DNA from: Bacteroidia bacterium
Lineage (GTDB): Bacteria; Bacteroidota; Bacteroidia; Flavobacteriales; Flavobacteriaceae
Direction of reading: 5' to 3'
DNA: 64,000 nucleotides
Assembly: GCA_030430385.1 (NCBI GenBank)
Contig: JAUIFO010000002.1
Location: 332,529-396,528 of the forward strand
Within the stretch, counting starts at the first letter, position 1. Every line of letters starts with the position of its first letter. Under the pieces are notes generated by a model. It had not been told where the DNA came from, searched no databases, and was given only the letters and a program-made list of their open reading frames with translations. Of the stretch, positions 34,268 through 44,883 are shown one piece after another. The position numbers and the translations under genes are program-made.

Positions 34268-36280
34268 TTACTTGTAACTTCTTTGTTTTAGCTCAATATC
34301 ATTGAACTCTAGTTCTTCTTTATGCAATACAGCATCTTTAGGTTCACCTTTGTATTCCCATGCTGCTACATAAGCAAAATCTTTATCATTACGAAGCGCT
34401 TCTCCTTTTTGAGGACCATCAAGTTCAACAGATTCCTCTCTAAAGTGACCACCACAAGATTCGGTTCTGTGCAGTGCATCTTTAGCGAAAAGTTCTCCGA
34501 GTTCTAAGAAATCGGCAACGCGTCCAGCTTTTGCCAATTCTTCGTTGTATTCATTAGCAGTTCCAGGCACTCTAACATCAGACCAAAAGGCTTGTCTTAG
34601 TTCTGAAATTTCCTCAATAGCCTCTTTCAATCCTTTTTCATTTCGAGACATACCCACTTTATTCCACATGATCTTACCAAGCTTTTTGTGGAAGTAATCT
34701 ACAGAATGAGATCCATTGTTATTAACTAATTTATCAATTCTTTCACGTACATTATTCTCCGCTTCTTCAAACTCTTTTGTATCTGTCGGAATTGGTCCAG
34801 TCCTGATATCATCAGAGAGGTAATCACCAATGGTGTAAGGCAATACGAAGTATCCATCTGCTAAACCTTGCATAAGCGCTGAAGCCCCTAAGCGGTTGGC
34901 ACCATGATCAGAGAAATTAGCTTCGCCAATTGCATACAAGCCAGGAACAGTTGTCATTAAATTATAATCTACCCAGATTCCTCCCATAGTGTAATGAACA
35001 GCAGGATAGATCATCATTGGTGTTTCGTAAGGGTTTTGATCTACAATTTTCTCATACATTTGAAATAAGTTTCCGTACTTATTCTTTACCACTTCTTGGC
35101 CTAATTTCTTAACTAGCGCAGCATCATTTTCATCTAGGCCTTTTACGTGAGCTTGCTCTTTTCCGTAGCGTTGAATAGCCGAAGCAAAATCTAAAAATAC
35201 AGCTTCACCAGTAGCATTAACACCAAATCCAGCATCACAACGTTCTTTGGCAGCACGAGATGCTACGTCTCTAGGCACGAGGTTTCCAAAAGCAGGATAG
35301 CGACGTTCTAAGTAATAATCGCGATCTTCTTCTTTTAAGTCTTTAGGTTTTAAGGTTCCAGCTTTAATCGCTTCAACATCTTCTTTCTTTTTAGGCACCC
35401 AAATACGACCATCATTACGAAGTGACTCAGACATCAATGTTAATTTAGATTGATGATCACCAGACACAGGAATACAAGTAGGATGAATTTGAGTATAGCA
35501 AGGGTTAGCAAAGTAAGCACCACGTTTATGAGCTTTCCAAGCAGCAGTAACATTACTTCCCATTGCGTTTGTAGACAGGAAAAATACGTTTCCGTAGCCA
35601 CCAGTTCCTAAAACTACAGCATGTGCAGAATGTCTTTCGATTTCTCCAGTAATAAGGTTACGTGTGATGATTCCTCTAGCTTTACCATCAACAATCACGA
35701 CATCTAACATTTCGTGACGGTTGTACATTTTGATCTTCCCACGACCAATCTGACGATTCATTGCAGAATAAGCGCCTAATAATAATTGCTGACCTGTTTG
35801 TCCAGCAGCATAAAAAGTTCTGGATACCAATACACCACCAAATGAACGGTTGTCTAATAAGCCACCATATTCACGCGCAAAAGGCACACCTTGCGCTACA
35901 CATTGATCGATGATATTAGCAGATACTTCAGCTAGGCGATAAACGTTTGCTTCACGAGAGCGATAATCACCACCTTTTACAGTGTCGTAAAATAAGCGAT
36001 ATGTTGAATCACCATCACCTTGATAGTTTTTTGCTGCGTTAATTCCACCTTGCGCTGCAATAGAGTGTGCACGTCTTGGAGAATCTTGAAAACAAAATGC
36101 TTTTACATTGTATCCTAATTCTGCTAAAGTAGCAGCAGCAGAGCCACCAGCCAATCCTGTTCCAACGACAATAACATCAATATTTCGTTTGTTAGCAGGA
36201 TTTACTAAGTCGATATGATTTTTATAATTGGTCCATTTATCTGCAATAGGACCTTGAGGAGTTTTAGAATCTAAAGCCAT
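34268..36280 (-). CDS. sdhA: Succinate dehydrogenase/fumarate reductase flavoprotein subunit
   Basis: The 670-residue FAD subunit. The dinucleotide fold is [14 protein letters not shown] (near 37-50). His72 in [14 protein letters not shown] is the expected FAD attachment residue. The active-site region has HPTCIP and, later, HYTMGGIWV. The length and order C-A-B match the Bacteroidetes menaquinone-linked enzyme with a single five-helix cytochrome b subunit. It follows sdhC after 11 bases. Confidence 0.97.
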   Translation of the reverse strand: MALDSKTPQGPIADKWTNYKNHIDLVNPANKRNIDVIVVGTGLAGGSAAATLAELGYNVKAFCFQDSPRRAHSIAAQGGINAAKNYQGDGDSTYRLFYDTVKGGDYRSREANVYRLAEVSANIIDQCVAQGVPFAREYGGLLDNRSFGGVLVSRTFYAAGQTGQQLLLGAYSAMNRQIGRGKIKMYNRHEMLDVVIVDGKARGIITRNLITGEIERHSAHAVVLGTGGYGNVFFLSTNAMGSNVTAAWKAHKRGAYFANPCYTQIHPTCIPVSGDHQSKLTLMSESLRNDGRIWVPKKKEDVEAIKAGTLKPKDLKEEDRDYYLERRYPAFGNLVPRDVASRAAKERCDAGFGVNATGEAVFLDFASAIQRYGKEQAHVKGLDENDAALVKKLGQEVVKNKYGNLFQMYEKIVDQNPYETPMMIYPAVHYTMGGIWVDYNLMTTVPGLYAIGEANFSDHGANRLGASALMQGLADGYFVLPYTIGDYLSDDIRTGPIPTDTKEFEEAENNVRERIDKLVNNNGSHSVDYFHKKLGKIMWNKVGMSRNEKGLKEAIEEISELRQAFWSDVRVPGTANEYNEELAKAGRVADFLELGELFAKDALHRTESCGGHFREESVELDGPQKGEALRNDKDFAYVAAWEYKGEPKDAVLHKEELEFNDIELKQRSYK

Positions 36281-36291
36281 ACTTTAACGTA

Positions 36292-36957
36292 TTAATGAAT
36301 GTGAAAGAAATGATGATATAATGCGATAAAAACAAATCCTAATGGAACTAGAATCGCATACAATTTTCCGAAAGTTTTCAATCCTTTTGTGTATTTGTTA
36401 TTAGCTCCTACAGATTGAAAAGCAGAATCAAATCCGTGTAAAAGGTGTAGTGCTAAGAACACAAATGCTAACACATACACACCAACACGAAGTGGATCTA
36501 AAAACATTTCAACAACATGATGATGAAAGTCTTTTCCTAACTGACTTTTTCCTTCTACATATTTTTCAACAATTTCAGGTACCCAAAAATCATTAAAGTG
36601 AAAGATCATAAACAATAATATAGCACCACCACTCCAAATCATATTTCGACTCATCCATGATGAATTTGCGCCACCATTATTCTTGGCATAACTAATTTGT
36701 CTAGCTTTTCTGTTTTTGATCTCAAGAACAAATCCCATGATAAAGTGAAACAACACACCAATTAAAAGTACAGGTTGTAATAAGAACTGTACAAAAGGAT
36801 TGTTTCCCATAAAATAGGATACTTCGTTAAAAGTTTCAGGACTAATTACTGAAAGTAAGTTAATGACAAAATGTTGTAAGAGAAAAAACATGAGAAAGAA
36901 AGCTGAAAGCGCCATGGCAAACTTTCTTCCAATCGAAGAATTTAAAATTCCGCTCAT
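36292..36957 (-). CDS. sdhC: Succinate dehydrogenase cytochrome b subunit
   Basis: A 221-residue membrane subunit with five predicted helices and conserved haem-ligand histidines (LQHFVINL, LFHFIMGF, IFHFNDFW, HLLHGFDSAFQ), as in the B-type diheme enzymes. It anchors SdhAB and exchanges electrons with menaquinone. It is the first gene of the operon; its promoter is at 36985-37015. Confidence 0.95.
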   Translation of the reverse strand: MSGILNSSIGRKFAMALSAFFLMFFLLQHFVINLLSVISPETFNEVSYFMGNNPFVQFLLQPVLLIGVLFHFIMGFVLEIKNRKARQISYAKNNGGANSSWMSRNMIWSGGAILLFMIFHFNDFWVPEIVEKYVEGKSQLGKDFHHHVVEMFLDPLRVGVYVLAFVFLALHLLHGFDSAFQSVGANNKYTKGLKTFGKLYAILVPLGFVFIALYHHFFHIH

Positions 36958-36984
36958 TATAATTGTAGTTAATTATTTGTACAA

Positions 36985-37015
36985 CAAAGATAAGACTCAC
37001 AAAAGTGTACTACAA
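36985..37015 (-). promoter_or_regulatory. Promoter of the sdh operon (TTG-N20-TATCTTTG)
   Basis: On the minus strand, TTG (37013-37015), 20 bases, then TATCTTTG (36985-36992), fitting the Bacteroidetes consensus, with a leader of about 25 bases before sdhC. Confidence 0.7.
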
Positions 37016-37049
37016 ATTTTAACTAGTATTTTGGTTATTTAGAATGGGT

Positions 37050-37925
37050 TTAATTAGCGACCATTGGAATTAATCCACGAAGTCCCATGTCTACCACTTG
37101 TTCTCCAGCAGCAGGTTCATATTTCCCGTCGGCATTAACCTCAGTCCACTCAAAACTATTATTTATTGAAAATGATAGTATAACTTCAACGTCTTGAGTC
37201 TCATTTCCTGTAATGGTAAGTCCGTTTTCAAACGCTCCTGTTACCACACATTAGCCAGGAGGAATTGGAGAAGAAGCAAATAACGGATTAGGAACAGTAG
37301 TAGCGCCTTCTGGTGCTTGACCTTGTGTTGTGATTCCGAAAGCTTCAAAAGCCCAAAAACCTTGAAGTTTATTTGCATTGACATCTATGGTGCTTTCGTT
37401 TAAATTAAAAGATGTAATGTAGGTGTTGTATCCAACAAAGCTTCCTAGTGTTCCTGTAATATCTTGACCATTAACCAAAACGTCAATGTTGCCTTCTTGA
37501 TAGGCTAACGACACACGAACCCATTCATAGGTACCAGCAGTAACCTCACTTAAAGGAACTGTAATAAAGGTGTCATTATCTCCAGCAAATATGGCATTCT
37601 GAAAATCAATTGCTTGAGCTCCTCCTGTTGAAGTTTCATTACCAACGTAAATGATTTCACCTGTCTCCAAAGGCGTGTTTGCAGTTGGTGCAAATTCAAT
37701 ATAGTTAGCACTCATTCGGTTAATTGAAGGCGACTGTGCAGCATTTCCAGGAGCAATTCCGACAGGCTGTCCTAAATTACCAAGACGTTCTTGATTGGGA
37801 TCAAACTTTAACTTGATCACCAAGTTTGGTTGCGTTGGTTGGTTATCTAAATTATCATCATTGTCTTCACTACAAGATAGCGAAAACAATAATCCGAGTG
37901 CAACAATATATTTTATAAGTTTCAT
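37050..37925 (-). pseudogene. Lipoprotein gene split by one in-frame stop codon
   Basis: One continuous reading frame of 292 codons, interrupted by a single TAA at 37251-37253. The upstream part is a lipoprotein (ATG at 37925, Cys18 in SLSC) with a beta-rich domain; it ends PIPPG at the stop, and the frame continues at once as CVVTGAFENGLTITG to a proper stop. One base change (for example GAA, CAA or AAA to TAA) explains it. Either the gene is broken, or the 224-residue fragment is still secreted, or the base is a sequencing error. The function is unknown; the N-terminal 224 residues resemble ligand- or sugar-binding lipoprotein domains only in general shape. It follows the sortilin-like gene after 39 bases. 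Confidence 0.8.
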
Positions 37926-37964
37926 ACGATTCACGTTTTAATTATAACTTAGAAATAGGATTTT

Positions 37965-40808
37965 TTATTTTATAACTAACGTAGTTTTTTGATCGTCAAT
38001 TTGAATGGTATAGTTGCCTTTCGGAATATAGATTTTTCCGTTTTGCGCTTCAGAAATAGTAATACTTGTGTTTTCTTTTAAGAGTGCTTTCTTGCCTTTT
38101 TCAGTAATGGTTAGATCGTAGTCTACATAATTAAAACCTTTGCTTGCCTGAGTTTTTATTTGATTAAGCAAACTGCCCTTTTCTGAAAGAATTTTAATGG
38201 TTTTTTCTGAAGCAGTATTGCTATAAAAAGCGACCTCTGTTGAAGGTTCAAAAGTGTCATACCATACACCAAATGAGGTTCCCCATCTTGGAGAAAACCT
38301 AACCTCTTTTGTTTCAAAAAGTGTTAGCGCATCAGACTGAACACTCGGACTCATTTGTTGTAGTTCAGAAATATCGGTTTTATAAATACTTCTTCCATGT
38401 GTTCCAATCAATAGATCTTTAGCTTGAGCTTGTACCACAATATCGTGCACAGCTACATTAGGTAATCCTTTGCTAAACGCTTCCCAAGATGCACCATTAT
38501 TAAACGAGACATAGGCACCATTATCTGTACCTAGATATAAAATGTTTTCATTTTCAGAGTCTTCTCTGATCACATTAACAGGAGAAGCAGGAATATTTGT
38601 GCTAATGTTTTTCCAAGTCTGACCATAATTATCACTCATATACACATAAACATTAAAGTCGTCCCAACGATAGCCATTCAAGGTTACATAAACACGTTCC
38701 TTTTTATGTTGTGAAGCAATAACACGACTCACCCAAAGGTCTTTAGGTAAGGTATTAGATATCCTTGTCCAGCTACCTCCAGAGTTTTTTGAGATATGAA
38801 CCAACCCATCATCACTACCAACATACAACAATCCGAACTGAAAAGGAGATTCGCTAATTGAAGTTAAAGTGCCATAAGCCACATTTCCTTTTTTCCCACC
38901 ATTGGTAAGATCATCACTAATGGCAGTCCAATCGTCACCTTGATTCATAGATCGCATTAATTTGTTTCCTCCTAAATATACGATGTCTTGATTGTGAGGT
39001 GACAGTAAAATAGGTGTTTGCCAATTAAAACGGTATGGATTTTCACCAAGCTCGTGCTTGATGTTAAAGGGCTTGTAATCTTCTGTTTCGCGATTGATCC
39101 TGAAATAATTTCCAAATTGATATCCTGTATAAACAATATTCGCATTTCTTGAATCAATTTGAATTTGCATACCATCACCACCCATAATACTTTCCCAAGG
39201 ATATTGACCGCTTTGATGCCAGCTTTTATCTTCTTGCGCTAGATGTGATCCAACCCAAACACCATTATCTTGTAGGCCTCCATAAACATTATAAGGTTCT
39301 TGGTTGTCAACGTTTATCGCATAAAATTGTCCAACCGAAGGCGAGTTGTTCTTGATCCAATTTTCTCCATCATCATAGGTGATGTTTACGCCACCATCAT
39401 TTCCATTAATCAAGTGATTCGGATTTTTAGGATTGATCCACAAGGCGTGATGGTCTGCATGTACATTTTCGGCACTTATAGAGGTAAATGTTTTACCTCC
39501 ATCTTTAGATTTAACAATTGGAACACCATAAATGTAGATGTTTTCCGAATGGTCTGGCGCTACATAAATATGTCCAAAATAATAACCATAGCTGTAATAG
39601 ATATCATCAAGATAATCGTCATGAGTTTTTTTCCAAGTGATACCACCATCAGTGCTTTTATAAACTTCAGTTCCAATCACTGGTGTATCAAAAAGCATTG
39701 AATTGGCATCTTCAAGGTATTTTGCCAAATCAATAGGGTTAACGTTTCCGCTTCTAACCATTTGCTTTACATTTTCGGCACGATATTTTTCTTGGAAACC
39801 ATTCCTTTTCAAAAAATCATTTAACTTTTTGTCATCAAGCTTTAAGAAAGCGTCTTTAGACATTGTTTTAAAATCTTCTTTAGATAAACTATTTGAAGTG
39901 TCTTTTTTTTCTTCGGAAGGTCTTCTGAATTGACTGTCGTGAACCGCATAAATAATATTATCATTGAAGATGGCCAAGCCTATTCGACCAACACCTTCAC
40001 CAGTCGGAAAACCACTTTTTTCAGTTGAAACTTTGGTCCATGTATTTCCTGCATCTGTACTTTTATAAATAGCTGAATTGTTTCCGCTGCCATCAAAATT
40101 CCAAGCCTTACGATCTTTAGTCCACGAGGAGGCAAACATCAAATTGAAATTGTTAGGATTGACTTGTAGGTCAATAATACCACTCTTATCATCTATAAAT
40201 AAGGTTTGAGACCACGTTTGGCCACCATCTGTAGTTTTGTAAATACCACGTTCTTGATTAGCAGAATACAAATGACCAGTTACACCAACAATGACTTCAT
40301 CTGGATTGTTTGGGTTGATCACAATACGACCAATGTGATGCGAATCTCTTAAACCCATATTTTGCCAGGTTTTTCCGTTATCATTAGATTTTAGAATACC
40401 AATTCCTGCATAACTAGAACGCGAGCTATTATTTTCACCAGTACCAACCCAAATGGTTCTGTGTTTCCAATCTACAGCAATGTCACCAACATTTTGCGTG
40501 TTTGAACTATCTAAAATTGGTGTAAAGGTAGTTCCGTTATTTACCGTATGCCAAACACCACCTGAAGCATATCCAACATAAAATTCAATTGGATTATCAG
40601 GATTCACAGCCAAATCTACCACACGACCACTCATAACGGTAGGTCCAATACATTCAAAAGCAACATTTTTAACTAAAGCGTTTTTAGTTAATGTTTCTTT
40701 TTGTTGTAGTGCTTGTTTTATAGTTTCAGAAGCACTTGCAGGTTGTTGCGAAAAGACATTAAAAAGATTTATAATAAAGGCGAAAAGAAAGAATGTAAAA
40801 GACCTCAT
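37965..40808 (-). CDS. Secreted sortilin/BNR-repeat beta-propeller protein
   Basis: A 947-residue exported protein. The ATG at 40808 gives a good signal peptide (FTFFLFAFIINLFNVFSQ); an earlier in-frame start adds a second hydrophobic stretch and is less likely. The body consists of many BNR/Asp-box-type repeats of the form YKSTDGGxTWxK, spread over about 60-800, making VPS10/sortilin-like beta-propellers. Similar Bacteroidetes proteins are annotated as glycosyl hydrolases, but catalytic residues cannot be named here. A central alpha-helical insertion (about 300-350, rich in Lys and Asp) interrupts the propeller. No type IX sorting domain is evident at the C terminus. Confidence 0.88.
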   Translation of the reverse strand: MRSFTFFLFAFIINLFNVFSQQPASASETIKQALQQKETLTKNALVKNVAFECIGPTVMSGRVVDLAVNPDNPIEFYVGYASGGVWHTVNNGTTFTPILDSSNTQNVGDIAVDWKHRTIWVGTGENNSSRSSYAGIGILKSNDNGKTWQNMGLRDSHHIGRIVINPNNPDEVIVGVTGHLYSANQERGIYKTTDGGQTWSQTLFIDDKSGIIDLQVNPNNFNLMFASSWTKDRKAWNFDGSGNNSAIYKSTDAGNTWTKVSTEKSGFPTGEGVGRIGLAIFNDNIIYAVHDSQFRRPSEEKKDTSNSLSKEDFKTMSKDAFLKLDDKKLNDFLKRNGFQEKYRAENVKQMVRSGNVNPIDLAKYLEDANSMLFDTPVIGTEVYKSTDGGITWKKTHDDYLDDIYYSYGYYFGHIYVAPDHSENIYIYGVPIVKSKDGGKTFTSISAENVHADHHALWINPKNPNHLINGNDGGVNITYDDGENWIKNNSPSVGQFYAINVDNQEPYNVYGGLQDNGVWVGSHLAQEDKSWHQSGQYPWESIMGGDGMQIQIDSRNANIVYTGYQFGNYFRINRETEDYKPFNIKHELGENPYRFNWQTPILLSPHNQDIVYLGGNKLMRSMNQGDDWTAISDDLTNGGKKGNVAYGTLTSISESPFQFGLLYVGSDDGLVHISKNSGGSWTRISNTLPKDLWVSRVIASQHKKERVYVTLNGYRWDDFNVYVYMSDNYGQTWKNISTNIPASPVNVIREDSENENILYLGTDNGAYVSFNNGASWEAFSKGLPNVAVHDIVVQAQAKDLLIGTHGRSIYKTDISELQQMSPSVQSDALTLFETKEVRFSPRWGTSFGVWYDTFEPSTEVAFYSNTASEKTIKILSEKGSLLNQIKTQASKGFNYVDYDLTITEKGKKALLKENTSITISEAQNGKIYIPKGNYTIQIDDQKTTLVIK

Positions 40809-40969
40809 AGCTATTGTGAATTTTAGAGCTATGAAAATAGTGAATAATGGGTGAACCTTCAAGAAACACTGCTAAAGTTTTTTTAGGCTAAAAATTATCA
40901 AATCCACACTTTTGAACACCTAGTGTTGATAAAATAATAAAGTTTTAACAAATAAATATATAAATTCAC

Positions 40970-40977
40970 TACATTAG
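40970..40977 (+). promoter_or_regulatory. -7-like box TACATTAG before the 99-residue gene
   Basis: TACATTAG, one base off TAnnTTTG and identical to boxes at 45166-45173 and (minus strand) 13157-13164, 29 bases before the start codon. Confidence 0.35.
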
Positions 40978-41006
40978 TCTTAATAACTAATTAAATTTTT
41001 AAGAAT

Positions 41007-41306
41007 ATGGAAGAGTATTTACCTTTAATTATTCAACTAGTAAGTGGTGCTGTTGGTGGAAATCTAGCAGGCAAACTCATGAAAAACTTCTCACTTGGAA
41101 CCCTTTGGAATTCTATTGCAGGTATTCTGGGAGGTGGACTTGGCGGACAAGTACTTGGAATGTTACTTGGCGGAGACGCTGAAGCAGCCGCTACATCTTC
41201 AAGTATGGATCTAAGTAGCATTCTCGGAAGCGTTGCTGGAGGAGGTGTTGGTGGTGGAATTGTGATGACTATCATCGGAATCATCAAAAAAGCGATGAGC
41301 AAATAG
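41007..41306 (+). CDS. Small glycine-zipper membrane protein
   Basis: A 99-residue protein with Gly-rich hydrophobic stretches (LVSGAVGGNLAGKLM, GGGLGGQVLGMLLGG, VAGGGVGGGIVMTIIG) and a basic C terminus. The glycine spacing suggests tightly packed membrane helices or oligomers. No family is recognised and no function is assigned. It stands alone between a divergent exported protein and pepP, with its own terminator. The codon use and strong -7-like box favour a real gene. Confidence 0.7.
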   Translation: MEEYLPLIIQLVSGAVGGNLAGKLMKNFSLGTLWNSIAGILGGGLGGQVLGMLLGGDAEAAATSSSMDLSSILGSVAGGGVGGGIVMTIIGIIKKAMSK

Positions 41307-41331
41307 CAACTTTAATATATTGACAACATTA

Positions 41332-41362
41332 AAAGCAGTCTTTAACAAGATTGCTTTTTTTA
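41332..41362 (+). terminator. Terminator of the 99-residue gene
   Basis: Stem AAAAGCAGTCTT / AAGATTGCTTTT (one G-T pair) followed by seven T in total. Confidence 0.8.
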
Positions 41363-41443
41363 TGCCTTTCAAAGTCGTATTTTTGGGTGAAATTATCTTA
41401 ATTTTCACGTCAGCTTCAGTGTGACAGCATTATCTAATATATT

Positions 41444-42736
41444 ATGAAATACGACCTTATAGACCGTTCACTTTTTATTAAAAATCGTAAAAGCTTTGCA
41501 GCTCAAATGCAAGCCAATAGTTTGGCGGTTTTTAATTCAAATGATATTTATCCTGTTAGTGCCGATAGTACAATGCCTTTTGAACAACATCGCGATATAT
41601 TTTATCTCAGCGGTGTTGATCAGGAAGAAAGTATCTTGGTAATATTTCCAGATTGTCCAAATGAAAAGCATCGTGAAATTCTATTTCTGAAGGAGACTAA
41701 CGAACATATTGCGGTTTGGGAAGGTGAAAAACTAACAAAAGATGCGGCTTATATCACCAGTGGTATTAAAACGGTGTACTGGTTGCAGGAAATGGAAAAA
41801 ATAATGTTCGAGTTGATGACGCAATGTGATACAGTTTACATCAATACAAATGAACATTACAGAGCAAATGTTGAAACGGAAACACGTGAAGCGCGATATA
41901 CTAAATGGCTAAAAGCGAAATATCCAGCGCATGCTGTGGCAAAAAGTAATCCCATTTTACAGCGTTTGCGTTCTGTGAAAGATCCTATTGAGCTAGACTT
42001 GATGCAAAAAGCCTGTGATATTACTGAAAAAGGCTTCAGACGCGTCCTTGGTTTTGTAAAGCCTGACGTTTGGGAATATAATATTGAAGCTGAATACATG
42101 CATGAATTCTTGAATAATCGTTCAAAAGGGTTTGCATACACACCAATTATTGCTTCGGGAAACAACGCTAATGTTTTGCATTACATTGAAAATAATCAGC
42201 AATGTAAAGCGGGTGATTTGATCTTGATGGATGTTGGTGCAGAATATGCGAACTACTCTAGTGATATGTCACGAACGATTCCTGTTTCTGGGCGATTTAC
42301 AGAGAGACAACGTGCTGTGTATGATGCTATTAATCGTGTTAAAAATGCAGCGACTAAGTTATTAGTTCCTGGAACGATCTGGAAGGACTATCACGTTGAG
42401 GTTGGTAAGATCATGACTTCAGAACTATTAGGTTTAGGCTTGTTAGATAAAGCAGATGTTCAAAATGAGAATCCGGATTGGCCAGCATATAAAAAATACT
42501 TCATGCATGGTACGAGTCATAATATAGGCTTGGACACACACGATTATGGGATTTTAACCGAACCTATGCAAGCCAATATGGTGTTTACAGTAGAGCCAGG
42601 AATTTACATTCCTGATGAAGGTTTTGGAATTCGATTAGAAGACGATGTTGTGATTCAAAACTCTGGCGAACCGTTTAACTTGATGCGTAATATTCCAATC
42701 GAAGCTGAGGAGATTGAGGAGTTGATGAATGGTTAA
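41444..42736 (+). CDS. pepP: Xaa-Pro aminopeptidase P family
   Basis: A 430-residue metallopeptidase of the pita-bread fold that removes N-terminal residues before proline. The N-terminal domain (1-165) includes FYLSGVDQEE. Metal ligands are visible in the C-terminal domain: Asp (MDVGAEY), Asp (SSDMSRT), His (HGTSHNIGLD), Glu (TVEPGIY) and Glu (RLEDDV). It is cytoplasmic, with no signal peptide. Its last 4 bases overlap the convergent brnQ gene. Confidence 0.94.
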   Translation: MKYDLIDRSLFIKNRKSFAAQMQANSLAVFNSNDIYPVSADSTMPFEQHRDIFYLSGVDQEESILVIFPDCPNEKHREILFLKETNEHIAVWEGEKLTKDAAYITSGIKTVYWLQEMEKIMFELMTQCDTVYINTNEHYRANVETETREARYTKWLKAKYPAHAVAKSNPILQRLRSVKDPIELDLMQKACDITEKGFRRVLGFVKPDVWEYNIEAEYMHEFLNNRSKGFAYTPIIASGNNANVLHYIENNQQCKAGDLILMDVGAEYANYSSDMSRTIPVSGRFTERQRAVYDAINRVKNAATKLLVPGTIWKDYHVEVGKIMTSELLGLGLLDKADVQNENPDWPAYKKYFMHGTSHNIGLDTHDYGILTEPMQANMVFTVEPGIYIPDEGFGIRLEDDVVIQNSGEPFNLMRNIPIEAEEIEELMNG

Positions 42737-44007
42737 TTTGACTTGTTCGTTATTAAGTTAACTCCCAACCAAGTCAGTAAAGCAGGCAGCACCCAACCTA
42801 AATTTTGATTAGCTAAAGGAATATATGCCTTAATGCCTGTTAAGTGCTCTTCTGAAATTAAAAACCCTAAAAAATCTGGGATGCTAAATAAAAAGGTAAC
42901 CAGCACAACAGATTTAAACACCGCTTTTGAGGCATATTTTTCAGGGATTGCATTGAGTAAAATTAGTACAATGGTAATTGGGTAAATAAACATTAAAGCT
43001 GGTAATGCCACGACGATAATATACGACACATCAAATTGACCGACCATGACACCTAAAGCACAAGCTATTATTGCGGTAAGGGTATACGCTAGTTGAGAGT
43101 CTTTAAAGAGACCTTTAAAAAAATCGGCAGTTCCTACAATCACAGATACTGCTGTTGTAAAACACGCTAAGGAGATCAAAACACTAAGAAATACATTTCC
43201 AATAGTGCCTAAGGTGTTAATTCCGATTCCTCTTAATAGTTCAGATCTGGTTATAGAAGATTCAAATTGAGAGTTATGCATCGCACCAACAGCAATCATG
43301 CCTACATATATAATAAACAACCCTAAAGCCGCAACCAATCCAGATTTGAGGATGATACTTTTTTTATCTTCAAACGAAATACCGCCTTCTAAATTAAGAG
43401 AAATAATAACCACGCCTCCTATCACAATACCTCCAAGTGCATCGTAAGTTTGATAGCCTTCGAGTAATCCAGCAACCAAAGGAGGAGCTTCTAGTACAGA
43501 CGCATTAATACTATCAGGAGAAGTGAAAAGTCCGATACCTATTATAAGTAATAGAATAACAACTATTAAAGGTGTGAGGAATTTTCCAAGAATACTTAAA
43601 ATACGATCCCTTTTCATAATGAAAAGAAAGGCGATGCCAAAATAGACACTGCTGGTTAATAAAGATGAGGTGTTAAAAAAAGGCTGAATTGCCATTTCAT
43701 GCGTCACAGCTGCAGTCCTAGGAATGGGCAATGTAATAGCAATACTATAGACACATAAACAATATAGCAAGCTAAATAACGGAGAGACTTTATTTCCAAA
43801 ATCTAACATTGTTCCTTGTAATTTGGCATGACCATAAACCGCCAATAATGGAATAATAGTAGCAGAAATCACAAATCCGATAGCAACCAACCACCAATCT
43901 GGACCAGAATTAAAGCCTAATTGTGGCGGAAGAATTAAGTTTCCAGCGCCAAAATAACTTGCAAATATGGCAAAGCCGATTATAAAGATTGTTTTTCTAT
44001 TATTCAT
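42733..44007 (-). CDS. brnQ: Branched-chain amino acid:cation symporter
   Basis: A 424-residue inner membrane protein with about 12 helices. The N terminus FAIFASYFGAGNLILPPQLG is the LIVCS/BrnQ signature; TYDALGGIVIGGVV is another conserved segment. It imports leucine, isoleucine and valine with sodium or protons. The start is 35 bases from the divergent hydrolase gene. Confidence 0.93.
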   Translation of the reverse strand: MNNRKTIFIIGFAIFASYFGAGNLILPPQLGFNSGPDWWLVAIGFVISATIIPLLAVYGHAKLQGTMLDFGNKVSPLFSLLYCLCVYSIAITLPIPRTAAVTHEMAIQPFFNTSSLLTSSVYFGIAFLFIMKRDRILSILGKFLTPLIVVILLLIIGIGLFTSPDSINASVLEAPPLVAGLLEGYQTYDALGGIVIGGVVIISLNLEGGISFEDKKSIILKSGLVAALGLFIIYVGMIAVGAMHNSQFESSITRSELLRGIGINTLGTIGNVFLSVLISLACFTTAVSVIVGTADFFKGLFKDSQLAYTLTAIIACALGVMVGQFDVSYIIVVALPALMFIYPITIVLILLNAIPEKYASKAVFKSVVLVTFLFSIPDFLGFLISEEHLTGIKAYIPLANQNLGWVLPALLTWLGVNLITNKSN

Positions 44008-44042
44008 ATCTTAAAAGGTATCTTTGCCTAAGATAGTTTAAA

Positions 44043-44822
44043 ATGATTTTAGATTACAAAGGGACTCCCGTTTTTTATTCAGATGAAGGCACAGGTCAAG
44101 TGATTGTGTTATTGCATGGTTTTCTTGAGAATAGTTCAATGTGGTCTGATCTGAAAGGTCATTTGATCGAAAATGATTACCGTGTCATTTGTATGGATCT
44201 ATTAGGTCACGGACAAACAGGTTGTTTGGGTTATATTCATACTATGGAAGCTATGGCTGAAGTTGTCAAGGCTGTTTTAGACACACTTCAAATTGAAAGA
44301 TGCAAGATTATTGGGCATTCAATGGGTGGCTATGTTGCTTTAGCTTTAGCGGATTTATATCCAAAACTCATTGAAAGTTTGTGTTTAATGAATTCTACAG
44401 CATTGGCAGATGATGAAGAAAAAAAGCAAAACCGCGATCGTGCTATCGCTGCTGTTAAAGAGAATTACAAGATGTTTATTAGACTCTCCATTTCTAATTT
44501 GTTCGCTTCTAAGAATAGAGAACGATTGAAACATCAAATTGTGTCTGTTCGTGAAGAGGCTTTAAAAACACCACTACAAGGTATTATTGCTGCTTTAGAA
44601 GGGATGAAAGTAAGACCAGATCGAACAAAGGTTCTAAAAACGGGTGTTTATCAAAAATCAATGATCATTGGCCGAAAAGATCCTGTTCTTGATTATGAAA
44701 AAACAAGGACTTCAGTACAAGGCTTAGATGTTAAAATCACCGAATTTCCAGACGGACATATGAGTCATATAGAGAACAAGAAAGAATTAACTTACAAAAT
44801 ATTACATATAATCGAAAAATAA
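44043..44822 (+). CDS. Alpha/beta hydrolase
   Basis: A 259-residue soluble hydrolase. Motifs: the oxyanion HGFLENSSMW (25-34), the nucleophile Ser93 in IIGHSMGGYVALAL, the likely acid Asp in GRKDPVLDY and His near 241 in DGHMSHIE. Its size and cap domain resemble the MenH/BioH-type esterase family, but no menaquinone or biotin gene lies nearby, so the substrate is unknown. Confidence 0.88.
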   Translation: MILDYKGTPVFYSDEGTGQVIVLLHGFLENSSMWSDLKGHLIENDYRVICMDLLGHGQTGCLGYIHTMEAMAEVVKAVLDTLQIERCKIIGHSMGGYVALALADLYPKLIESLCLMNSTALADDEEKKQNRDRAIAAVKENYKMFIRLSISNLFASKNRERLKHQIVSVREEALKTPLQGIIAALEGMKVRPDRTKVLKTGVYQKSMIIGRKDPVLDYEKTRTSVQGLDVKITEFPDGHMSHIENKKELTYKILHIIEK

Positions 44823-44854
44823 TACTTTTTAACGTTAATCACTTGTTTTTTTTC

Positions 44855-44862
44855 TATGTTAG
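44855..44862 (+). promoter_or_regulatory. -7-like box TATGTTAG, zinc-protein paralogue 1
   Basis: TATGTTAG followed by TAATCCCCAAAT, then ATG 21 bases after the box. Paralogue 3 has TAAGTTAG followed by AAATCCCAAAT at the same place, so the promoter and leader start are shared. Confidence 0.4.
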
Positions 44863-44883
44863 TAATCCCCAAATCCAACAACC

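Noticed and set aside
37050..37247. A separate 65-residue gene starting at GTG
   Set aside because: It is in the same frame as, and directly continues, the lipoprotein gene across one stop codon; there is no promoter or start of its own.
44863..44875. CCCCAAAT before zinc paralogue 1 as a third copy of the small RNA body
   Set aside because: Only eight bases match, with none of the loop or terminator sequence.
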